DNA of 64,000 nt. It comes from Macrolepiota albuminosa. Taxonomy: Eukaryota; Basidiomycota; Agaricomycetes; Agaricales; Agaricaceae. Under the pieces are notes generated by a model. It saw only the letters and a program-made list of their open reading frames with translations. It was not told the origin of the DNA and ran no database searches. The stretch is taken from assembly GCA_027475525.1 (NCBI GenBank), contig JAMWFC010000105.1, positions 62,001 through 126,000 of the forward strand, given 5' to 3'. This document shows, one piece after another, positions 55,755 through 64,000 of this stretch (position 1 is its first letter; each line of letters begins with the position of its first letter). A program made the position numbers and the translations under genes.

Positions 55755-57603
55755 ATGTCTTTCCGTATTCCAACTCCGCCTCCAGTCCCGTCTCAGGCTG
55801 CTCAAGAAGCCGCCTACGCATACATCGCTAAGGCCAACCGGTTTATTCGGCACATCGAGGGCGTTGGCGCCGAGGCGTCTCAAAATTTGGTGGTTGGCGT
55901 CATGAAGCTGCTGGAGAAGTGGTATGAGGTAAGGGTCCTTGGCGTTGGCTGGGATCGAGAGATCGAGGTGCGGGAGTGGTGCCGGGCCCGCTATGTGGAT
56001 AATCGTGGCGCGGAGTGGTTAGCGCCGTTTTCTCGTTTTGTAAGTGCTTTTAGCCCTTGCCGTGTCGCTTAGCTAATTCCTCCCTAGGCGCCTCCCCCCG
56101 TCCTTACTATCGAAGATGAACTTGAGGACATCCTTTCTGGCGCGTTGCCGATGACCGTAAGCGCATCGGCAACAGAGTAAGTAGCTTCTGACCTTCCCTT
56201 CTCTAGCTATGGACTGAACTGTCTCCTCGTAGTAAGCAAGAGGTACTGGAGCCTCTTGCTCGATTGCAGATCGAGCAAGAGCAGGAGGAGGCTGCCGCTG
56301 CCGCTGCCGCGCACTCCTTGGCGGTGGCAAGGGCAGAGCTCGCCAAGGAGCAGAAGAAGGAGTCCGTTGCCGAGGGTTCCAGCAAGGGGTCTCGCGCCGG
56401 CAGTGTTCAGAGCCCCACACTGCCGGCAGGCACACAGGGTTCGCCTTCAAAGCCTGGAAAGGCTTTGAAGAAAAAGGTAAGTCTGCTGTCGTTGGCGCTT
56501 CTTCTTACCGGTGGTAACTGTCGCTAGTCTCGCAAGGGGAAGGGTCCTCAATACGAGGTACGCCGTCGTGACACTTTGCCGACCTTTTACTGACTCTCTC
56601 TCAGCTCCCTAGTCAGACCACTTTCGACGACAAGGAGTTGAAGGGTCTGCTCTTGCCGCGCCGGGAAGATGTCGTGATGGATGAGGGCATTGAGGGAGGA
56701 GTGGAAATCCCCGAGATGAAGAACAAGCGTACAGTTTCCTTGGCGACGCGCCAAGAGTTCAAAGATTCGCGGGGAGCGGTAAGCAACTTGTCTTTTATAA
56801 CTTTTCTTCCACTAGACTGGTCTTAGTGCGACAAATGTTGGGCTGACAACGACCCCGAAAGTTGTTGGTTTCCCACTGGCGCTCAACCGTGCTACCGATG
56901 CGGCACTCTCAAGCGTGCCTGTACCATTGATGGCGCCAAGAGTCGCGAGCGGGGCGGAGCGCCTGATGCCTTTGTCGAGAGGACCTTCTCTCGGGCGGTT
57001 TTGGTCAAGCGGGCGAGGGAGTTTGTTGAGGGGGAACGTAGGGAGGTTGCCGCTGGGAGGGCGGCGAAGATTAGCAAGTCCTCCTTGGCGCTGCCGACGC
57101 GCCAAGGAGATGAATCGGAATCGGTCGGCAAGCGCGGCGCTGGCGAGCGCCAGGAAAAACGCAAGGCCCCCTCCCCAAGCAAGGGCAAGGGTAAGGCCAA
57201 ACGTGTACGCATCGAGTCGCCCCCCTCCTCTCCAACTGCTGAGGACACGGAGATGAGGGAACTTGGAGAGGCCCTTGCCGCCAGTCGCCTCCCTGCCGTT
57301 AGCGGTGAGGCTGGCCCTAGCCGCCTATTGTCCCCTCTCTCCTTGCCTGAAAACGCGCCTGCCGACGTGTCAACAGCTGGCGCCGCAGGAGATGAGGGTG
57401 ACGTTGTAATGGGAGAGCCCGCTGGCGCGCAAGAGGTAGCTGGGGAGGAGGAGAAACGGGAAGGATCGCCGAGTCGCGAGGAGGTCGGGGGCGGCAGTGA
57501 AGATGCTGAGGGAGAGGCAGAGGAAACTTTGCGGGAGGTTCCTGGCGAGTCCTCGGAATTGCCGGCGGTGGAGCCTACCGCCCCCTGGCTAAGCGGCGAC
57601 TAG
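55755..57603 (+). CDS. Antisense accessory gene of element B, spliced, with Zn2Cys6-like cluster
   Basis: ATG 55755 (MSFRIPTPPPVPSQ) with five GT-AG introns: 56040-56087, 56157-56206, 56477-56527, 56558-56604, 56779-56826. All are 47-51 nt and phase 0. The spliced product is 534 residues ending TAG at 57601-57603. It has a helical N-terminus (1-95), an Ala/Glu/Lys-rich middle (to about 218), and then, opening exon 6, Cys277-x2-Cys-x8-Cys-x8-Cys-x2-Cys-x6-Cys308 (CDKCWADNDPESC, CYRCGTLKRAC), close to the fungal binuclear zinc-cluster pattern. Basic stretches (KRKAPSPSKGKGKAKR) could be nuclear signals; an acidic tail follows. Convergent with pol. DNA binding is inferred only. Confidence 0.72.
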
Positions 57604-57990
57604 TTAGCGACACAGCACTGGTTGAGCTCCAGTGGGCCTTCGTCTTGGACCCCCCAGCCTCAGCCAAGAGTTGCTGGCGACTCATACGAGTGGCTGGGGG
57701 AAGACTTGGTCTACCCGGTGGTCGCCTTGTACCCGCCACAAGTCATAGAGCGGATGGCGGTACGTGCGGCAAGCATGCGTGCAGTATTGGGTCGCGAACG
57801 CGAGCGAGTCCGGCAGCAAATTATGGCGTCGCGACTTCGATATGCCAATTTGACCCGTAGTATGGATGCGCTGCAAGAGTACCAAGCCGACTGTAATGAG
57901 GCGCTAGAGTGGCAAGCCCTCAACCACGTTCAAGTTGGCGATCTCCTACCCTTCGACGACTCCCTGCCTCTCACCGATAGCGAAAATTGA
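57604..57990 (+). CDS. In-frame continuation after the TAG of the accessory gene
   Basis: Same frame as exon 6, open for 128 codons after the TAG to TGA 57988-57990. Reads SYEWLGEDLVYPVVALYPPQ, an Arg-rich helix (GRERERVRQQIMASRLRY) and ends LLPFDDSLPLTDSEN. Either the TAG is a recent nonsense change in a 663-codon gene, or it is skipped by an unrecognised intron, or a separate protein starts at 57622. The coiled, charged composition suits a C-terminal dimerisation region. Confidence 0.5.
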   Translation, partial: LATQHWLSSSGPSSWTPQPQPRVAGDSYEWLGEDLVYPVVALYPPQVIERMAVRAASMRAVLGRERERVRQQIMASRLRYANLTRSMDALQEYQADCNEALEWQALNHVQVGDLLPFDDSLPLTDSEN

Positions 57991-58419
57991 CGGACCTTAG
58001 AGTAGATAGGCCGTCGTGTATATATTTTGTTTGTTACCGACTCGATTTATATAAATTGCCTGTTTCTTTGCCGAGTGGAAGAATTGAGTCCCGTAATCTG
58101 AGTTAGCGCAACAGCATGGAGCCAAGAAAGTAAAGTAAAGAGAAAGCAAGCGGCAAGCATTCTAAGATAGGGTTTTTAGCGATAGGAGTAGTATGAGAGG
58201 GACTTAGACAAATTTTTGAAGAAAAGGGAAACGCTCAGTAGATCATCATAGCGAAAAACCCTTGGCGAGAGTTGCGCAGGGCGCTAAGCGTTGGCGACAC
58301 GCTAGCGCTGCGGCTTAACTACGTAAGGAATGTCTGTTGAATATAGTATAATAAGTAGCGGCAAGAAAGATAAGTAAAGTAAGTAATAGAAAAATGAGAG
58401 CTTATCAATATAGTCTTTT
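57991..58419. other. Convergent intergenic region in element B
   Basis: Lies between the 3' ends of the accessory gene (plus) and pol (minus). No frame. Rich in GCGCTAAGCG-type words. Both transcripts should end here; no terminator motif is decisive. Confidence 0.5.
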
Positions 58420-61400
58420 CTAGTCAATTTCTTCTTCTTCAACTAAAGTCGGCAAGTCATCATCGTCCAATAGTTCGGTTTCTTCAAGTTCTCTCAGCTT
58501 GGCGGTGTCGATATCTAGCGCTTCAAGCGGCAAGTCAATTTGTTCCCTGGCGAGATACGGTAATAGGCGAAAGGCGGCAACAGGTCGATGTAGCACTGAA
58601 CCATCTAATTCACAGAGCACGTAAGCGCCTCCACGATTACGAGAGATAACTACCAAAGGTCCTAGATAGCGAGGGCGCATTTTCTTGTTGTATGAAGTTT
58701 CGATTTTGGAGTTGCGCATGAGCACTAGCGCCCCTCTCGGGAAGTTGTAATCTTTGATGGTAGCGCTATGCTCAGTTTCGAATCGTAGGGCTGCTTGGCG
58801 ACGGGCGCTAAAGACTACCTCGTGGAGTCGCTCTAAATCTTCTCTCCTTCGCTGGAGATCAATAGCTCGTCTGGCGATAAGATCGGTAGTCGCTAAGATG
58901 CTGTTGGGAGCTGGCTGAAGGTAGGTTGCTTCTATGATGTCGGCAGGGAGTAAAGGATGGGTGCCAGTAGCCGCGTAATAGGGAGAGCAACCCATGCGCT
59001 TACGAATAGTAACTCTTTCCGACCAGAATACTGAATACGTCGCCTCACTCCAACGAGACTCGTCGCCATCAACCGCCTTGAAGAGCGCTTGCCGGACGTC
59101 AAAGTGTGGTCTCTCTACCAGGCCATTGGCGCGCTTGTTGTAGCCAGATACTCGAATGTGGTGAATATTGTATTTCTTGGCGAGGTAAGTTAGCGCTTTG
59201 ATGATGGGCGCACCGTTATCCGTGACGATTTCTCTTAGCGCTCCCCATCGGCAGATGACGTCTTCAAATAGCCACTTAGCGACCGCCTCGGTATTTTCTC
59301 TTTGAAGCATGCGAAACTCAGGCCAGTGGATTAGCGAACAACGACCTTGAATGATGTACTTGTAGCGACCAGATTTAGGCATATGCATGGTGTCGACGTA
59401 GATTTTGCTGAAGAGGGGAGCTGGCGTTGCAACGGTTGGCGGTATGAGCACTTGGCGTGTCTGTTGAATTTGGCAGAGGTGGCAAGTCCTAATGTACCAG
59501 GCGATGTCGGCACTAGCGTGTGGCCACCAGAAGCGTTCTAACAGAGAAGCTCGGGTAGCGTACAGACCTCTATGTCCTAGCTCGTCATGCATAGCGCGCA
59601 AGACTCGTAAGCGACTTTCTGGTTTGATGATCAGCTTGTGAGCGCCGTCTCGATTTCGTCGCCAAAGTCGGTTGTCGGTAAAGAAGAAGTGGGTAGCATA
59701 GCGGATAAAGGTAGCGTATTGTTCGTCGGTAAGGTCTGGGGGTCGCTTAAGGTCTTGTATCCATTGCTCGACTACCAATAGGCGACTATCTTCCGCCTTT
59801 GCCTTGGCGGATCGGGGAACGGCATCGTAGGTCAGGTTTTTGCTGTCTTCTCTTAGCGACTGAGGTTCCTGTACGACTTTTACTGGAGGCAAGTTTTGAC
59901 TGTGGATGCTTGCCGTGTAGAACGTGAGGGGTGCGCTAAAGGTCTCGGGGCGGTAAGGGACTATGGGATGTAACAGGATGCTGGTAGGCTGTTGCCGTCG
60001 TAGTAAGGGAATTGGCTGTTGAATGAGGTGCACGAAACCATGTAGTCGGTCGATCCAGTCCTCGAAATCGCTATCAGCCTGTGGGTCCACTGCCGGGTCG
60101 CCAGGCTGCCGTGGTCGCCTAGAGAGTCCATCTGGGCCGTGGAAAGAGCTCTTGACGTGTACCAGCTCAAAGTGAAACATGAGGATAGCGACTACCCACC
60201 GATTCATGCTAGCGGATGGCTGGATATCGGGATTCTGCAGCATGCCTTTGATGTACCTAGCGTCGACCTCAACGATAAGGTTGCGCACGCCAATCAAATA
60301 CATCTTTAGCGACCGGAAGGCTTTGAAGAGCCCATAGAGTTCTAGCTTAGGCTGGCTGTAGCGAGACTCTCTGTCGTTTAGCGTGATAGACCCAAAGCGG
60401 TTGTAGCGTCGCTGTTTCCGATTGTCGCTAAGGCACTGGCACAGGAAGTAGCCAACAGCAATGTACGAGGTATCCACCGCCAAGATAACAGGGTCGGCAG
60501 AGGTATAATCGATGGGGACTAGGGGCTTGGCGTCCTGCAGAGCTTTTACTAAGTCGCGTTGTGCGGTAACCTGGTCTGGCCCAAATTCGAAGGGCTCGTT
60601 GGCGCGGGTGAGTCGGTTAAGAGCATGTGCGCGATGGGCAAAGTTTTTGACGAATATCCTGAGAACGCCAACGGTGCCAAGAAAGGCGCGAACTTCAGAT
60701 AAGTCGCGGCAAGGGCCCCATCGCTCCAGGAGTGCTAAGCGAGACTCGTCGGGAACGCGACCGTCGGGAGTGCAGATGTGACCAAGGATTTTGAACCTTG
60801 GCGCGCAAAGGAGAAGTTTGTGACCGCTAAAAGTCCCACCGCTATACTTCATACGCTGGAGGACTCGATTGAGCAGCTGGAAGAAGTCCCATAGCGCTAA
60901 GCGAATATTGGGGTTCTCGGGATGGGTCGCCGGTAAGCCGTTCATGAGTCGCCAGTCTTTGGGGCCTTTGACGCCAACGTCATCGATGAAGCTAAGGACT
61001 TTATGCGGTATCTCGGGTTGGAGGATGAAAGTGATGTCGTCATGGAATATGGGGACTGAGTTTGTCCAGCCCATCGGCAAGGTAACTAGGCGCAAGGCGC
61101 CAAACGGAGTTTGAAAGGTAGTGAGATCCCGGGAAGAGGGGTGTATCAGGCGTTCGTCGTAGCCAACGTAGAGATCAAGGGTGGCGCCACAGATACGCCC
61201 GGCAAAGGACTCGGCAAAGTGGTCAGGGAAAGGCGGTACGCCAGAGTGTCGTATGGTTACTCTATTCAGCGGCTCAAGACTGTGAACTATGCGTAGATTG
61301 CCGTTCTTTTTGAGGACACAGAACCAACGGGAGCGGTAAGAACTGTTTGAGGGCTCGTAGACGCCAGCCTGTATCTTAGTCCTAATAATCTGACAGACCT

Positions 61401-62169
61401 CGGCTTCGATCCCAGGCGGTAACGGTCGGTTGTGCTCAGTCCACGGCACGTGAGGAATAGTCGGGATTACAACAGGCGGGAAGAAATCTGTACGTAGGCT
61501 GCCGCGTTCGGAGTCCTCCCAAGCGAAGGCTTTGTCTTGCTTAGCGACAAGATCGGTAAGGACGTTTAACTCATCTTTGGTCAAAAATCCTGTGTCGTGC
61601 TCCTTGGCGAACTGCTGTTGGCGTTCCTCGGTAAAACGTCCTGTGGGCTGAAAGGGTGGCGGATTCGGTGATAAGGCCGGCATGTCGGCAAGAGGGTCGC
61701 CAATGATCTGGCGCTCGATTCTGAAAGTCTCGGGAGAGTGCGTAGCGATGGGTTTTGTTTTAAGCGCAACTGGCTTATATTTCTTTTTAACTTGAACCCC
61801 TTTCCTTTTGGGAGCGTTAGCTTGGTTATACACAGATGTGGAAAGGGGAACTGTAGCCTGAGGGGCGGCAAGTCCAAGAACGGCAGGAGACGAGGCTCCG
61901 GGAAGAGTGGTGAGATAAGTATCGGTAGACGCAATATTTTGAAATGACTCGGAAGCGGTAAGGTACAAGTAGGCAAGAGAGGAGTCGGTAATATTTTGGT
62001 TTTTCTGGGAAGGTTCTGCGTCGGTAGCGGGTAAAGTAGTTAAAACGTCTTGGTCAAGAAAAGCAGTAGACAAAACAGTTACAAGACCAGTTGAATGGTC
62101 AAATTCCAGCGTTAGCGCTACATCTCCGTGATCGTCGCCAATCACCTCCTTGATGGTCTGTGAAAACAC
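58420..62169 (-). CDS. pol: Pol of element B: reverse transcriptase, RNase H, integrase
   Basis: 1,249 codons without interruption. RT at about 250-430: NLRIVHSLEPLNRV, GATLDLYVGYDER, FQTPFGALRLVTLPMGW and the catalytic FIDD at 394-397 in place of the usual YxDD. RNase H at about 560-680 with AVDTSY, ELYG and VEVDAR acids. Integrase: His861, His866, Cys896, Cys899 zinc site; catalytic D926 (YVDTMHM), D984 (TDNGAP) and E1019 (LVERPH). No chromodomain is evident at the C-terminus. Belongs to a divergent Agaricomycete gypsy lineage. The frame starts at GTG 62169 only formally; it overlaps gag-protease in the -1 frame, so it is likely made by frameshifting. Confidence 0.92.
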   Translation of the reverse strand: MFSQTIKEVIGDDHGDVALTLEFDHSTGLVTVLSTAFLDQDVLTTLPATDAEPSQKNQNITDSSLAYLYLTASESFQNIASTDTYLTTLPGASSPAVLGLAAPQATVPLSTSVYNQANAPKRKGVQVKKKYKPVALKTKPIATHSPETFRIERQIIGDPLADMPALSPNPPPFQPTGRFTEERQQQFAKEHDTGFLTKDELNVLTDLVAKQDKAFAWEDSERGSLRTDFFPPVVIPTIPHVPWTEHNRPLPPGIEAEVCQIIRTKIQAGVYEPSNSSYRSRWFCVLKKNGNLRIVHSLEPLNRVTIRHSGVPPFPDHFAESFAGRICGATLDLYVGYDERLIHPSSRDLTTFQTPFGALRLVTLPMGWTNSVPIFHDDITFILQPEIPHKVLSFIDDVGVKGPKDWRLMNGLPATHPENPNIRLALWDFFQLLNRVLQRMKYSGGTFSGHKLLLCAPRFKILGHICTPDGRVPDESRLALLERWGPCRDLSEVRAFLGTVGVLRIFVKNFAHRAHALNRLTRANEPFEFGPDQVTAQRDLVKALQDAKPLVPIDYTSADPVILAVDTSYIAVGYFLCQCLSDNRKQRRYNRFGSITLNDRESRYSQPKLELYGLFKAFRSLKMYLIGVRNLIVEVDARYIKGMLQNPDIQPSASMNRWVVAILMFHFELVHVKSSFHGPDGLSRRPRQPGDPAVDPQADSDFEDWIDRLHGFVHLIQQPIPLLRRQQPTSILLHPIVPYRPETFSAPLTFYTASIHSQNLPPVKVVQEPQSLREDSKNLTYDAVPRSAKAKAEDSRLLVVEQWIQDLKRPPDLTDEQYATFIRYATHFFFTDNRLWRRNRDGAHKLIIKPESRLRVLRAMHDELGHRGLYATRASLLERFWWPHASADIAWYIRTCHLCQIQQTRQVLIPPTVATPAPLFSKIYVDTMHMPKSGRYKYIIQGRCSLIHWPEFRMLQRENTEAVAKWLFEDVICRWGALREIVTDNGAPIIKALTYLAKKYNIHHIRVSGYNKRANGLVERPHFDVRQALFKAVDGDESRWSEATYSVFWSERVTIRKRMGCSPYYAATGTHPLLPADIIEATYLQPAPNSILATTDLIARRAIDLQRRREDLERLHEVVFSARRQAALRFETEHSATIKDYNFPRGALVLMRNSKIETSYNKKMRPRYLGPLVVISRNRGGAYVLCELDGSVLHRPVAAFRLLPYLAREQIDLPLEALDIDTAKLRELEETELLDDDDLPTLVEEEEID

Positions 62170-64000
62170 CGGTGGGGAGGCTCGTTGGCGTGCTGGTCGG
62201 TAAACTCCGGGGGCTTAGCGCGGGCGCCTTTTCGTTGTCCCCTAGGGAACGTTGGCACCGTTCGTCGGATTCCGGAATTTGGGTCGCTAATTGTGAGGGT
62301 CGTTTCCTCGTCGGTAACCGTCTTGACGACTGATCGCGCCAAGACGTCGAAGGGTCTGCCGAGTAGTAAGTCGTAAGCCGGGGAGCGTAAAATGTGGATC
62401 TGAAGATAAAACGTAATGTCGCCAAGGGTGCACGGCACATTCTTGGCGAGGCCTAGGGATCTGTCTACCGTACCGTTAGCGCTCTGCATGTTTAGTATAA
62501 CGGTAGGGTCGTAAATAAGGCCTAGATCGTTAGCGACTTCTGCTGCCATAGAAATAATCTGAGACCCGCTATCCACGATTGCCTCTACTTCGTGCTTGTT
62601 GTCTACTGTTAGCGCTACCGAGCGGATAGCGTGCGATTCTTGAGCGACGGTAAGGATTGCGGGGTCCTCTCCATGGTCCACAGACCTAAGGTAGGTCTCC
62701 ACTGGGTCCACCGAGGTGGCGTTAGCGATGGAGTCGGCAGGAGAATCTTCAGCGTCGGGAGAGTCGATGGTAACAGAGAAACCAGGAAGCGCGTCGTCGA
62801 GTTCATCAACCTCGGCAACGGCTGTCGCCAAGGGTCGTCGAGGAGTGACTGCCGTCTTGACTTGGTTGCGGACGTCGGGAGCAATACTACAAAGCTCTTC
62901 TACTGATAAGGTAACATTGGTTTTCATGATGCGGTTAAAGACGTGGTTGGATTTCTCGATATCGAATATTGGCGCAGTAGGTCGGTAGCCACCCTCAGGA
63001 CGTTTCTCGGGAGCGGCAAAGTTTCGTTGTGCTGGTGCGTGATAACGGTCGGGAATCCCTGAGTAGGGATGGAGAGGCGGCAAAGGCGGTTCGGGAGCGG
63101 TAGCGGTCGATGATGGTTCTGGAGCGGTAGCAGGGGCAGCGGCAGGCGGTGCGGTAGGAGCAGGTGTCGGTAACTTGCTAGCGGGAGGCATCGGCTTGTA
63201 TCCTTTAAGAGGTTGTTTAGGCTGCTTAACTTCAACCCCATCAAAAACCTGATTCTTAAGCGAATCCAACTCCTGTTGGAGCTTGGCGATACGCTCTTCC
63301 CGCGAAAAAGTAGGGTGGTCGCCAACGCTGTCGAAATGTAGGACCTCGTGAATCATCTGCTGTTGGGTCGCCTGTTCGGGGTCGGGGTTGGCGTTGCCAG
63401 ATAGCGTGCCGGTAACGATTTGTCCTGGGTTGCGCCTATGCCATTCATCTACCCGCTCCTGGAAGGACTTCTTGTCTGGGTAGTTGGGGATGGTGGCGCC
63501 AGTGGTGAGGACTATCTTGCCGTCGATAGCCCTTCGAATTCTACCTTGGCGAACGTAATTCTCGAGGGTAGCGCAGCGTCCTCTAGTCATGGTATGGCCA
63601 ATTTCCCCACAGAAGTGGCAAGGGCCAGGCGCGGGTACGTTAGCGGGTCGGTTAGCCGTGAGGTTGGTGGTGATCATGGTTTCAATACGCGTCATAGCGG
63701 AAGCGACAGCGGCGGTAATCGCAGCATTGAGCTCCTCCTTCTTAACGAAGTCGGCAGCGGGAGGCGGGATGGGAATGATACCGTTAGTTCGCTCAGGTGG
63801 TGGGCTCGTCCTAGCGCGCTGCAGTCCAACGCCAGTGTCCGTTCCCTTGAGAACCCATTTACCGGCTTCAAAGACGTCGGCAACGTTATAGGGCTCGTCT
63901 GGGTGATGAGCCTGATGAACTATCTCTAGGCGACGAGCAATACGAGTCCAAAGCGAAGTCGGGATGCCTTGCTGGAACAGGCGACGCTCCTCGTTAATAT
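62142..64000 (-). CDS. gag: Gag-protease of element B, 5' end outside window
   Basis: Open from the right edge to TGA at 62142. Numbering from Met 63695: a zinc-knuckle-like CHFCGEIGHTMTRGRC (26-41; spacing C-x2-C-x4-H-x6-C, slightly unusual), KIVLTTGATIPNYPDKKSF, a Pro/Ala-rich linker (170-215), and a retropepsin with IVDSGSQII (Asp375) and YDLLLGRPFD (441-450). The frame continues upstream of that Met (DFVKKEELNAAITAAVA, RRLFQQGIPTSLWTRIA) to the edge, so capsid lies partly outside. Protease is in the gag frame and RT in the -1 frame; the overlap is at least 28 nt. Confidence 0.9.
   Translation of the reverse strand, partial: INEERRLFQQGIPTSLWTRIARRLEIVHQAHHPDEPYNVADVFEAGKWVLKGTDTGVGLQRARTSPPPERTNGIIPIPPPAADFVKKEELNAAITAAVASAMTRIETMITTNLTANRPANVPAPGPCHFCGEIGHTMTRGRCATLENYVRQGRIRRAIDGKIVLTTGATIPNYPDKKSFQERVDEWHRRNPGQIVTGTLSGNANPDPEQATQQQMIHEVLHFDSVGDHPTFSREERIAKLQQELDSLKNQVFDGVEVKQPKQPLKGYKPMPPASKLPTPAPTAPPAAAPATAPEPSSTATAPEPPLPPLHPYSGIPDRYHAPAQRNFAAPEKRPEGGYRPTAPIFDIEKSNHVFNRIMKTNVTLSVEELCSIAPDVRNQVKTAVTPRRPLATAVAEVDELDDALPGFSVTIDSPDAEDSPADSIANATSVDPVETYLRSVDHGEDPAILTVAQESHAIRSVALTVDNKHEVEAIVDSGSQIISMAAEVANDLGLIYDPTVILNMQSANGTVDRSLGLAKNVPCTLGDITFYLQIHILRSPAYDLLLGRPFDVLARSVVKTVTDEETTLTISDPNSGIRRTVPTFPRGQRKGARAKPPEFTDQHANEPPHRCFHRPSRR

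Larger units (their letters stand above)
54633..64000 (-). mobile_element. Ty3/gypsy element 'B', nearly intact, right end outside window
   Basis: Minus-strand order from the right edge: gag-protease, pol in the -1 frame, antisense accessory gene, polypurine tract, 3' LTR. Gag-protease and pol are uninterrupted over 5.5 kb and CpG-rich, unlike the decayed copies at 10203-10645 and 23537-26888, so this is a recent insertion and possibly active. The 5' LTR and gag start are outside. Confidence 0.93.

Overview
The window reads as repeat-rich chromosome of a filamentous fungus, most likely a basidiomycete of the Agaricomycetes. The evidence is several fungal Ty3/gypsy lineages, a tyrosine-recombinase (Ngaro/PAT-type) element, a Helitron, a pogo-type transposase and short 44-51 nt GT-AG introns. 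I recognise no host gene, rRNA or intact tRNA gene. Almost all of the 64 kb is transposable elements, many inserted into one another and at very different stages of decay. Species-level assignment is not possible from the sequence alone.

Layout. 1-4606: a Ty3/gypsy element on the minus strand ('G'), running off the left edge; its gag-pol is one frame broken by four stop codons. 4613-10202: a composite bounded by 1,024-bp near-perfect inverted arms, holding tRNA-like (A/B box) modules, a SINE, LTR-like fragments and, at 7096-8932, a deletion derivative of a Ngaro/PAT-type element with its A1-YR-B1-A2-B2 repeats. 10203-29138: a nest of insertions. The remnant of a chromovirus ('E2', 26889-29138) is interrupted by a decayed element 'B'. 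B's gag carries a solo LTR 'D', D carries a chromovirus 'E' (11242-23103, 5-bp duplication CTAAG), and E carries two solo LTRs 'A'. A third A LTR lies in the B LTR, and two 'C' LTRs lie in E2 and B. 29139-32300: unrecognised sequence with a tandem duplication and a dispersed repeat 'J'. 32330-37357: a gypsy element 'H' on the plus strand with a broken integrase, a chromodomain-like end and a long accessory reading frame in sense, then PPT and LTR. 37850-39540: a decayed pogo/CENP-B-type transposase. 40000-48100: a decayed Helitron (Rep plus Pif1-like helicase). 48407-49421: a solo B LTR. 49422-54632: AT-rich repeats, a minisatellite and J copy 2. 54633-64000: a nearly intact B element on the minus strand (3' LTR, PPT, pol, protease-gag, running off the right edge).

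The most interesting system is an antisense accessory gene carried by two gypsy families (B and E), in the same place: between the pol end and the 3' LTR, on the opposite strand. In the young B copy it has five introns, all phase 0 and 47-51 nt, and encodes a protein with a C-x2-C-x8-C-x8-C-x2-C-x6-C cluster resembling the fungal Zn2Cys6 fold. In E a related cluster (C-x2-C-x6-C-x15-C-x2-C-x6-C) also begins at the first codon after a phase-0 intron. Element H instead carries a long sense accessory frame after pol.

The decayed copies have lost CpG relative to the young B element, and several target-site duplications differ only by CpG-to-TpG/CpA changes. This fits methylation-linked decay.
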